In this document: positions 47,045 through 59,000 of the stretch, piece after piece
Numbering within the stretch: the first letter of the stretch is position 1
Layout: every line of letters starts with the position of its first letter
Assembly (NCBI RefSeq): GCF_949987515.2
Contig: NC_082687.1
Span: 116,913,838 to 116,977,837 of the forward strand
DNA from: Delphinus delphis
Taxonomy: Eukaryota > Chordata > Mammalia > Artiodactyla > Delphinidae
DNA: 64,000 nucleotides
Reading direction: 5' to 3'
The notes under the pieces: generated by a model
What the model was told of the DNA's origin: nothing
What the model saw: the letters and a program-made list of their open reading frames with translations, nothing else
Databases searched by the model: none
Made by a program: the position numbers and the translations under genes

Positions 47045-50000
47045 ATATATATATATATGGCACATTGTCTTTATCCATTTACCTTTGCTGGACGCTTAGG
47101 TTGCTTCCATTTCTTGGCTATTGTAAATAATGCTGCTAAGAACACTGGGGTGCGTGTATCTTTTTGAATTAGTGTTTTCATTTTCTTCAGATATATACCC
47201 AGAAATGGAGTTGCTGGATCATGTGGTAGTTCTATTTTTAGATTTTTGAGAAACCTCCATACTGTTTTCCACAGTGGCTGCACTGGTTTACATTCCTACC
47301 AACAGTGTACAAGTCCCCTTTCTCCACATCCTTAGAACATTTTCATCTCCCCTAAAGAAATTCAGTACTCATTAGCAGTCAATTCCCATTCCTTCTCCCA
47401 CAGTTGCCCCCCAGCCTTAAGTAATCATTAATTGACTATTGTCTATCAGTTTGCCTATTCTAGACATTTCATATAATTGGACTCATACAACATGTGATAT
47501 TTCGTGACTGGGCTTTTTTCACTTAACATAATGTTTTCAGGGGCCATTGATGTTGCAGCATATTATCAGTACTTCATTTCTTTTTATTGCCAAATATTCC
47601 ATTGTATGTACATACCACATTTCATTTATTCATTTGTGTTGTTTCCACTTTTTGATTGTTATAAACTCTGCTGCTATGAATATTCATGTAAAGTTTTTGT
47701 GTAAATGTATGCTTTCATTTCTCTTCGGTATATACCTGGGAGTGGAATTGCTGTGTTATGTGGTAATTCTATGTTTAACTTTTTGAGGAACTGCCCAAAT
47801 GTTTTTCAGAGCAGTTGTACCATTTACATTCCTACCAACAATATGTGAGGCTTCCAGTTTCTTACCACCCTTGACATTTTATTATCTTTTTAATTATAGC
47901 AGTCCTAGTGGTATAAAGTAGTATTTCATTGTGGTTTTGATCTACATTGCCTAAGTGACTAATGATATTAAGAATCTTTTCCTATGCATATTTTTCCACT
48001 TAAATACCTACTTTAGAGAGATGTCTAAACCCTGCTTATTTTTTAATTGGTAATTTGTCTTTTTATTATTACATTGTAAGAGTTCTTTATATATTCTCAG
48101 TACAAGTCCCTTATCAGATGTATGATCTGCAAATATTCTCTCCCATTCTTTGGGTTGTCTTTCTTTTGGCCACACTGCGGCTTGCAGGATCTTAGTTCCC
48201 CGACCAGAGATTGAACCCACACCCTTGGCAGTGAGAGCGCAGAGTCCTAACCACTTGACCGCCAGGGAATTCCCATTTTTTACTTTCTTGTTGGTACCAT
48301 TTGCAACACAAAAATTTTAATTTTGATGTAATCCAATTTATTTTTTCCTTTCTTGTTTGTAAGCAACATGTAGAAACTGATTTTAATGTTTTCACAGGCA
48401 AAATTTAGATGTAGCACAAAAAGTTATGATAATGGTAAGTGAAATAGACGAGTCATAGGATGACAAATATGCATGCACTTACAGAGGTACCTAAAATAGT
48501 ATGTGTATATAAATACATACACTTTTATGAGGTACCTGGAGTAGTCAGTCTCATAGGAGCAGAGAATGCAGGAGTGATTGTCAGGGTCTAGAGAGAGAGG
48601 AAAATGGGGAGTTGTTGTTCAATTGGTATAAAATTTCAGTTATGCAAGATAAATTTTTTCTGTAGATCTGTTGTGTAGCAAATTGTCTGTAGTCAGCAAT
48701 ACTGTTGACTATAGTCAGCAGTACTTAAAAAAATTTAAGAGGGTAGATTTCATCTTACTTAAGTGTTCTTACCACACACACATACACATGCACACACACT
48801 AAAACCAGAGGAACACAAAGAAACTTTTGGAGGTTATTGATATGTCTTACCTTGATTGTGGTGGTGGTTTCACAGGTGTATGCATATGTTCAAACTCATC
48901 GAATTGCATACGTTAAATATAGTTTAATATATAAGGTTTTTATTTATCAATTATACTTCAAAAAGCTGTTTTTCTCCTCAAAGTTATGATAAGTTATATT
49001 GATATAATCAAATTTCATTATCAGACTTTCTGCTTTTAAGATACTTATTTCTCCAAGGCAAAGAAAATGTACTTAGGAAACTATTATGGATTGAGAAAAA
49101 GGTGTACCTGTTTTGTAGATGATTGAGAGCTGACTCTATTGTGATTGAAACCTGACTGTACTAAAATCTTCAAACTTGTTTCATTTGAAATTTGATCTGT
49201 AACCACTGATTGAGGAGGCTTTATAAAATCTTTCACTTTTTTACTCTTTGATATTAAAGTTATTAAAATGTACTTCTGGTTTTCAACTTAAGATGTTTAT
49301 ATAATTTATATTGTCATGAATATGCTTCTTGTAGGGAAGAAAGAAAAAACAAAATAAAAACTTTTAGGAATCTTTGATATTCAAGCCCTACTTACTCCTA
49401 CAGTTGTTTAAACAGTTATTATGTTGTTTTACCTAAAATTTCTTCTGAGGCTCAGAGATTTAAATATTTTTGAGGACATGGGAACAAGTCTCCTGTTTTT
49501 AACCTTTATGGAACTTGGAGATGTTTTTCAAGGTCTTAAGCTTGAAAATGTATCTGAGGATTTGGTTTATAATAATGTGGAGTGAGATCTTTAAAACTAT
49601 AAATATTGATATAGGAAATATTCTTAGAGAAAGTGACTTATCTTGGAATTGGTAGTACAATTTAGATAAGTAATCAGAGTGAATGAGGTGTGAGGTAATG
49701 ACTGTTAGGGACTCATTATCTTTTTAACTAGATTTGTTCTGGGATTGTGTCCATAAAGTGTAGCCACTTAATTTAAGATCATCAGTAGTAAAGAAGAGAA
49801 ATCCTCATTTTCTCTGCTTTGGATAACTGTCTAAGAAACTAAGTAAAAATTTTAACAATCACTAGATTCTTTGGGAGAAAGACTTTTTTGAGTAAAAAGA
49901 AAATGCAAAAAGCATGATTGAAAGAAAAATTTTTCTTTTCCTGAGAACCAAATGGCAAAATTTGATGCTATAAGCAGGTTAGTTAATTTAATAAATTTGA

Positions 50001-53000
50001 GAAATTAAATGGTTAATTGACTTGATCTGGGCTTTAGAACATCTGGGAGTTTGCCTGCATGTGGGATTAGGGTCATTAGGTATATAAAATGTATATATGA
50101 ATTGTTTAAAAGTCCTCAGACTATTTTAAAAGGATGTGAGGATGAAGAGGTGGTTGTGTATTGTTGTGTTCTGAGCAGGCTCGTCACGTTTGAATGTATT
50201 GATACTCATTTGTATTGAAATTTGGAATTTACTATGTTTCCTCTTCAGGTTTGGCTGACAGATTTGAAGAATACCCTAAACTGAGGGAGCTCATCAGGCT
50301 GAAGGATGAGTTAATAGCTAAATCTAACACTCCTCCTATGTAAGTGGGGTTTTTTGTTCCCAACTCAGGCTTAAAATATTAGTCTTTTTATCATGTAACC
50401 CCTTTTCTGTTTGAAAAAAATTCACTGTCTTTGTAAGGTTAACACATTCACTTTCTTCTGTATAGTAAAATATATTAGTTTGAAACTCCAGTGCTGAGTA
50501 CACAGTAGGTTCTCATTTAATTTATTTTCAGTTTTCTAGACAATTTACTTTAAATTACTAAATTAAATTTTTTTCTTAGAAAATCATATTTGTTGTATTC
50601 CTGATTATCTTAAAATGTTTTTAAATGACTTTTCTTCCCAAAAATTATTTATTGAAGAAAGTTAGAAAACTTAGAGAAAGTAAGAAAATGAAAGTTAATT
50701 ATAACTCAGCAACCAGAGATGCTATTAACATTTTGGAATACAAAAATTCATTTTAACCTTTGCTAAACAGACTAATGCTTTCCTAAAAAAATGTGTTTAA
50801 GGTCTTTGAAATTGGAGACTCTCTTTATTTCACATTTAGCTTACTTTGAACATTTTGTACATTTAACAGTTTGCTAAAATGTATACTGTTAATGATTAGA
50901 AGAACCGCAAAGAAGTCTGAGTTTGTGGCAAAAATTTAAGCAGACTAATATTCATCCTATTTAAAAACACTCTTACATTTAAAGTATATTTAAAATACTT
51001 TCATACTATGTGGAAATAACCATTAAGTAAAGGCTAGTAGTAATTTATACTAAGTAGCTAGAAAAAACTGTTAAACAATATTACTAAGGCACAAACTAAG
51101 GAAAGAAAATTATGTCCATTTTTAGAAACTTTTTTAGAGGGAGGAATTTAAAACTTACTAACAAATAGTTTTTCTAACTTAACAATTATGGAAAAAGTAA
51201 TATGGTATTCTTTGGAATATTAAGGTGATAATGGAAAGGGGCTCAGACACTCATCTGAGTATGGATTTTCAATATAAGAAATGAGAGAAGTTTGTATTTT
51301 GGATGTTTGTGTGGGACTGTGATTTTACTTTGTGGTGTGAGTGTATCCATGTCCTCTGGAAGAGCACTGGTAGATGGTTTACTGTCTGTACTGAGGAAGG
51401 ATACTCCTCCATAAAAAGGTATTCAGTAATTAGCTCATGGTGACTTTGTAAATAGTGTTTAGGAAATATTTAAGAAATTTCTTTCATTACCACTGTAAAG
51501 TATTTGAAAATCTCTTACATTTTATGCTTTAATCAAATAGGTACTTACAAGCAGATATAGAAGCCTTTGACATCAGAGAACTAACACCCAAATTTGATGT
51601 GATTCTTCTTGAACCCCCTTTAGAAGAATATTACAGAGAGACTGGCATCACTGCTAATGAAAAATGCTGGACTTGGGATGATGTATGATCAAACTTTCTA
51701 CATTGTAATGAATTATTTATTTTTCAAATAAATATATGTCTGATCAGAAAGTAATATTATAAATATCCCTACTTTTTTAGGAATTGTAAATACAGATTTA
51801 TAGTATATATTATGGCTGAAGGTCTAAGGTACATTAACAAATATTATATCTTTAGTCTGATTTGTCTTTTTTTTTTTTTTTTTTTGGTACGCGGGCCTCT
51901 CACTGTTGTGGCCTCTCCCGTTGCGGAGCACGGGCTCCAGACGCGCAGGCTCAGCGGCCATGGCTCATGGGCCCAGCCGCTCCGCGGCATGTGGGATCTT
52001 TCCGGACCAGGGCACGAACCTGTGTCTTCTGCATCGGCAGGCGGACTCTCAACCACTGCGCCACCAGGGAAGCCCTGATTTGTCTTTTTGAGGCAGAAGT
52101 TGAGCAGGTAGTGAGTAAATCGTCTGTGGAAGACTCAAAATTCCAGTCTTAGAGTCCTTGAATGTATAGCTAGAAATAAGTCTAAAAACAGATTGGTTGA
52201 TAACATTCCATATTTGGTTAGTTTTAGTAAACATCAGAGTATACGTACACACACACACACACACACACACACATATGAACATAATTTCTACTCTTTATAG
52301 AACTTACAGTATAATAGATTTAAGGGACATATGTATTATATAATTGTGATATAATTCAGTATTATATAATTGTGATGTTATATTTTCCTAAATAAAATTG
52401 AACAAGCTGATAGCTTCAGTTAGTTACATAAAGTAACCTGTTTCTACTGATCAATAACAAAAATAACAAATATTTATTCAGCACCACTTTGTACTAGGCA
52501 ACTAGGTACTGGAGATTGAAAGATGAATAAGACTTAGTATTTGGCCTTAAGGGGCACACAGTTTAATGGGATAAAATAAACAATGACCTAAACAGATAAT
52601 TGCATTATCATATTGTTAGTTCAATAATAGAGGACTGCATAAGGTGATCTGAGAAAAACTGACCAAGCTGAGGAAGCTGGGGGACATAAACAAAGAGGAG
52701 ATGACACATGAACAGTATGTATGGATAGATTAGCTGGAATTGGACAGCTGAAGAAAAGGGTGGATTAGGGATTCCAAGCAGAAGGAACAGCAAGAGCAGA
52801 AGGGATGGAGGCAAAGAGACGGATGAGGGAGGTCTGTATGTAGGTTGATGTTGGAACACAGATTGGGACTGTCTTGAGATGCTGTCTTCTTAGAAGCTTG
52901 GACTTGTCTTCTTAGAAGCTTAGCTTAATGCCTAAAGGCATTAAGGAGTCTTTGAAGGGCTTTAACCAGTTTAGTAAAATGGTCAGATTAGTGTGTAGAG

Positions 53001-56000
53001 GAGGATAGACTAGAGAAAATGAAGTCTGGAGAGGGGAGAGCAGATAGAACACTGTTGCAGTAGTCTAGTTAGGAGATGAAGGGGCCCTGATTTAGGGTGA
53101 TGTTAATAAGAATAGAAAGGAGGTGATAAATTCAGTAATGTTTTGTGGATACTTCTGGCGAGATCTAGTGATTGGGAAGAGGGGAAGAGTAAAGGATGAC
53201 TCAGGAATTTGAATCTTGGGATAAATGGGTTGAGATCACCAGCTGAGAGAGTCAATTTAAGAATAGTAGCAGGATTAGAGTGATTAGATTCTACTGAATG
53301 TGTTGATTTAGAGGTGTATGTGAGACATTCAAGTAGAGGTTGTAATAAGATTATGAAACTTAAAAGACAGATATGATCATCTCAAAATACAGATTTTAAA
53401 GCCTTAGCACATTAAACCTATGAGAATAAATGAATTTGTCTTGAGATAGTGTCTCAATTAAGATACAGTGGATTTACTGTAAATCCTCAGGAAACTTACA
53501 TTTAAGAGGCACATTATAAAAGAGATGTGAAAAGAATGGGTGAAAGATGAATGAGGTGAACCAAGAGAGTATGAATGTCACGGAAACCAAGGGAATAGGG
53601 AATTTCGAGGAGGAGAGTGTGATCAGGAGCACTGAACACAGAAGAGAGGTAGGGACGGGAAAGGACTGAAATTCTAGACTGGTGTTTCATAGAGAACTGC
53701 TTTGAATCCTTGCACATCTTCCGAGTTAATAATTATTAACTATTGTTAATATTACTTATTTTTCAAGATGTAATAACTTCAGTTTTTCTTCCTTGAAGCT
53801 TTCCCTTTCAGCTTCAGTACCTCTGGCAATTTTATTTATTTTATTTTACTTTACAAAAGTTTTTCCTCTCCTCTGATAAGTGTAATCTGTGTTTATTGTT
53901 GAAACAGAAAAGTATACAGTATATAGTATCCCCAAAACTTAAGGTTAAAGATGTAATGCTCTTGATATTGCTGAGAATTTCTCCAGATAGGTTGCACAAA
54001 TTTACATTCCTTCTAGTAGTGTTTAAGAAATATCTATTTCACCATATCCTCATCAAAATTGATTAATAATGTAAAACAATCTTGGTCAATTTAGTCAAAA
54101 GAAAATTGAAAAATTAATCTTATTATGTCTATGATTAGTGGTTAGGTTGAACTTTATTTTCTCTAGCGAATCTCTAAGGTTTGGTCAGTGAAGGTACAGG
54201 AGCTTCAATTATATATGATAAACTAACAGAGTTTTTGAAATAAAGGAATTCCATTTTATATGTATATTGAAAAGTTTTGTCTGGCCCCAGAGCCCTAAGC
54301 TCTTAACGTTTATGTGATAATACCTTAAAGTGCCAGTAGCTAATATAAATAAAGTATAAATAAGAAAAGCATTCGGGTTTCACAGGTATTCTTTTTCACA
54401 TTAGAGAGTCAGTAGAGGCCAGTGTGTTTTGTTTAAGAATATAAGCATTTTCAGGCTTCCCTGGTGGCGCAGTGGTTGAGAGTCCGCTTGCCGATGCAGG
54501 GGACATGGGTTTGTGCCCCGGTCTGGTAAGATCCCACATGCCACGGAGCGGCTGGGCCCGTGAGCCATGGCCGCTGAGCCTGCGCGTCTGGAGCCTGTGC
54601 TCCGCAACGGGAGAGGCCACAACAGTGAGAGGCCCGCGTACCGCAAAAACAAAAAACAAAAACAAAAAGAATATAAGCACTTTCTTAAAATACCAACATT
54701 TAGCATTTATAATTGTAATGTCAAGAGAGTAATTTGCTTAATGTTCTTCACTGATGTGTGCCATCACTTATCTTTAGCCATACCATGTATAGACGTTTGT
54801 AGGAATATTATGTGTGTGTGCGTATTACATATTTATTTTAATTCATATTCCTATGAGAATATAAGATGAGATATATGAAGACTTAAAGTCGGAAGTATAA
54901 AACTGAATGGGTTTATGCCTATTGTAATTTTTTTTCCATTATCACTGTCAAATAATGTATTTTTACCTAGATAAATTATAGATGATGTGGTTATGATCCA
55001 CTCAGGTAGAAGTTAAGGTTTTCTTAATACGTGAAACTAAAAATATTTGCTTGAACCGTTGTCTCTGGAACTTCTTAACTGTGACAGGAAGCTAAAAGAA
55101 AAGGAATACCATGTAAAATGGTTGCTTTTATAGTCATTTATACAAGTATATGGTATTTCCCCAATTTAGAGATTTAATTATTGCAGAACTTTTTTTAAAA
55201 TTGACACACTTAACAAATACAAAGCAAACAATTATAGTCTATTGTTTGTGACATTTCAGACTTAGTCATTATACTGAAATGTGTATATTGATTTATTTTA
55301 TTTAGAACTGGAAACCAAGTCCTCCCCCAAACATTTGTGGTTATGGTTTTAATTTTGCCCCTATCTTTGGCGTAATTTAATCCCTTTTCAGTTTTTCTGT
55401 AAATGGTAACAGGTTGCTCTCAAGCCATAACTTATAAAATTCTGTAATTCTATAAATATGGTTTCCTGTAAACTCTTTCCATAGAAAATCAAGTGTATGT
55501 ATGTGCATGTGTGCATCTGTGTTGTCTTAATAGGGAATAAAAAACCAGAAGAACAAGTTTTAAGAATAAAATTTATTTTCCATTGTATTTCCTAATGAAA
55601 ATTAGTACATTTAAAGAACACATTTACTGTAAGTCCTGATAAATCTCAATGGTTGTTCTTTTGGATTTAGGATGAATGGGAAACAATGCTTCTATGCAAT
55701 ATTGGTTTGGTTTCTTACAGATCATGAAGTTAGAAATTGATGAGATTGCAGCACCTCGATCATTTATTTTTCTCTGGTGTGGTTCTGGGGAGGGATTGGA
55801 CCTTGGAAGAGTGGTAAGATGGTGTTTTTTTAAGTGGTTTTTTAAATTTGTAAGAAAAAAATAACACAGTATGTTGCATAAAAAGTTTGAAGATTAATGT
55901 TATTTTCTCCTTTGTTTCTTGAACAGTATTAAAATATTCAGAAGAAAAAAATGTTTAAAAAAGAATGTGCAAAAGGCAGTATCCCTTAGTTAACTAGCAT

Positions 56001-59000
56001 TAGGGGTGAATAAATCAAAATATGATTTATTACAACTGCAGGAAGAGAACAGTTCAGAGATTTGAAACTGAATTGCTGCTCAAAAGCAAGCTGCTTAGTG
56101 TCATTTACTGTTCATTATTAGTAGCTAAAAAGTATTCTTCTGGCTAGCATTAACTCCTGAATTCCAAATGAAAGCCAAATCAAATTGGAAAAATAACACA
56201 GCATCTGGAGCACATAATTTGAATAAATTCATGAGAGTGAGAAAGAAGTTATAACATCTCAATTTAAGTACCTTATATTTATTGTATTTCAGAACTTTTT
56301 TTGGTTTTTTGATTGGATTATTTTGGATTTCTAAATGGAAACAAAATAATAAAGCTTTTTTATGATGGAAGCATTGTGGCTAGTTCTGGTCTCAATTCTG
56401 ATGTCCAACAGTGAAACTTTGGGTAAAGAGATATTTACTCTGTGTGTTTCAGTTACCTCACTTGTTATTGAATAATACTTTCCATTTTTAGGAAATATTA
56501 CTTGATCTACTGCCTATGATCTCATTTAAATCCTGGTAATTTTAGGAGGTGTCCATTTGACAGGTGAAGAATTTAAGTAGGATTATATTGAGATGAATTG
56601 GTTGTCAAATCCTGAAATTCTGCAATTGCTTGTGTATTCTTTGTATAAATAGCAAGTTTGAGACTGTTGGATAACATCATTGCTTCTGTCATTTATTAAA
56701 TCCATGGTAAGACTATAACTGTATATAGGGTATCTATTTTATTGCTGGCACCTCCCTAAGATGCTATAGAAAATCTAAGAAAATAGAGACATACTGTATG
56801 TTTTTATAGGTATATTGGTATTTAGCTTTTTTAGTTCTAATGTTTGGCTTTGGACTTTTCTCCCACCCCCCAAATTAGGTTGAAATTGATTAGGAGGTTT
56901 TATCTTATTTGTTTATGCAGCAATTTATCATATTGGTGAAAGCAGCTTTTGGCTCCAAATGATTACAAAAATAATTCAGCATGATAAATACTCATGAGTT
57001 GTGCTAAGTTGATTAGGAAATGTTGGATTTAGGCCCTTGTGATATTTAATGCAGTGCGAAACAAATACTTGGCAACAGGAACAGGTACTGATCTTGATTT
57101 TTGAGATTTTAAATTAAAAATCTAAGTTTCATTTTGTGGTGAAACTCAGTTTATACAATAAGAGCATTCCTGAAAAGTGTGTATATTTTGTGTTCCACTA
57201 CATCTCTATTTATACTTGATCATAGTACCAACAATATTGTACTGCACAATTTACTTATTTCCCCCTACTTTGCTCTTAATCAACTAGGGGTAAGGACTAT
57301 ATCTTATTCACGTTTTTTTTCCCAGCAGCTAGCCAACACATACATATTGTGGGCCTCAAAATGCCACTCTGAGTACTCACTTAACTAGTATTTGTTATAT
57401 GTTCATATATAACATGTTCTAGGACACTAAGGTTCAAATCTCTCTATTGTCTAGATTACATAAAGATGAAAGTAAAGTTTTACTCAGTAAAGAAATATAA
57501 TAACAATTTTAAGTCTTTGAATTTTTGAGGTTTAGCATTAAATCATAAAAATAACATAAGACTCATTTGGAAAGAAGTTATCAGTTAGAACATTTTCAAC
57601 AGTTTTTAGCTTTGTCGGAGGATAGAAAGTTGAGGTGGAAGGAACAAAATTTTTTTTTTTTTTTTGATTTTAAGACATTTTATTTCAAAATAACTTCAGT
57701 CTTACAGAAAAGTTCTAAAAATTATGCAACAATCCGCATTTACCATTCACCCAGAAACTCAAATGTTCACATTTACTTTTTTATTCTCCTCTCCCCCTCA
57801 CTCTCTCTTTTACTCTTTTTCATTCTTACCATTTTTCCCTCCCCCATTTCAGAGTAAATTCTAGACATAATGTCCCTTTCCCCTTAAGTGTTTCAGTTAT
57901 ATTTCTGGAAGATAAGGTCATTTTCTTATATAATAATAGTACAATTATTAGCATCATAAAATTAACACTGTTTTGATACTGTTCTCAATAAGACAGTTTT
58001 TGCAGTTGTCCCACTTATAACATCTATACAGTATAAATAATTTTTTTCTGGTCTTAGGATCACTTAGTGTCATCAGTTTTCATGTCTCTTCAATCTTCTT
58101 TTATTTGGAAGACTTTCTTAGTTTTTCTTATCTTTCATGACCTTAACATTTTGAAGAGTGTGGCCCATTTATTCAAAATTATCTTTTGAATTATTTTCTG
58201 ATTAAAGAGGGACTGAGTTTTCTTATGATTTAAAACTTTCTATTGATGACAGTAGAAGGTAGTATTAAAGAATCAGAGTATTATGTAATCCTTTCTATGT
58301 TTTGATATCAACTGTATATTAATATTCAGAAGGTATATGTATTCTGTATAATGGCTGTATATTTAAAGACTAGTATTTCTTTTTTTCTATTTCTGCACAA
58401 AGACAAAATTACTGTGACACCTTGGAATTTAATGTCTCAAACCTTTAGGAAGTTTTTAATGCTGGTTGGTTATTTTAAGTATTGTTTACTTCTTTTAGCT
58501 AAGGATTTTTAAAAAAATTCTTTCATTTCTAGTGTTTACGCAAGTGGGGTTACAGAAGATGTGAAGATATTTGTTGGATTAAAACCAATAAAAACAATCC
58601 TGGGAAGACTAAGACTTTAGATCCAAAGGCTGTCTTCCAGAGAACAAAGGTATTGCCTTTACTGTTTTGTTTTCTTTATTTTCATTATTTTCTCTCAAGC
58701 TTTTCCAAATGACTGTATACTGTTTAATTAATTTTGGTGGAAAGATCCTTCTCTTTGACTTGTACAAATGGCATTGAGCATTAAAGTAATACGTCCAAGT
58801 TAATTTAAAAATATTTTATTCACTCAGATCAACCTATACTGAGCTGAAGAAGGTATTCCTGTATATCTTAAACTGATGTAATTCTAAGTCAGATATGGGC
58901 TTTTAGTACTTCTGACCCTGAGCTTTTTTTCCTTTCTCTATGCTGAGAAAAAAGAAATGGCAGCAAGACTCATAGCTGGCCAGCTTAGATGAATATTTCT

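Larger units (their letters stand above)
46416..48410 (-). mobile_element. Old antisense L1 split by a younger L1 (intron 5)
   Basis: The left piece (46416-46546) ends in the L1 3'-end phrase accattgccacaatctaatt. The continuation resumes at 47332 with ttagaacattttcatctccc and runs through ccaaatattccattgtatgt and tgcctattctagacatttca. Removing the younger L1 at 46547-47331 and the SINE at 48164-48274 gives a plausible single L1. Confidence 0.7.
45434..50248 (+). other. METTL14: METTL14 intron 5 (4.8 kb)
   Basis: The largest complete intron here. From about 45660 to 48975 it is mostly L1-derived, in both orientations and nested. 48980-50248 shows nothing I recognise. Confidence 0.9.
51683..55720 (+). 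other. METTL14: METTL14 intron 7 (4.04 kb)
   Basis: gtatga...cttacag. Contains two young SINEs in opposite orientations, a CA microsatellite and a long copy of the ancient repeat family. 54700-55720 shows nothing notable. Confidence 0.9.

Noticed and set aside
46890..47167. Frames encoding His/Thr or Val/Cys repeats
   Set aside because: They are translations of the GT/AT microsatellite inside L1.
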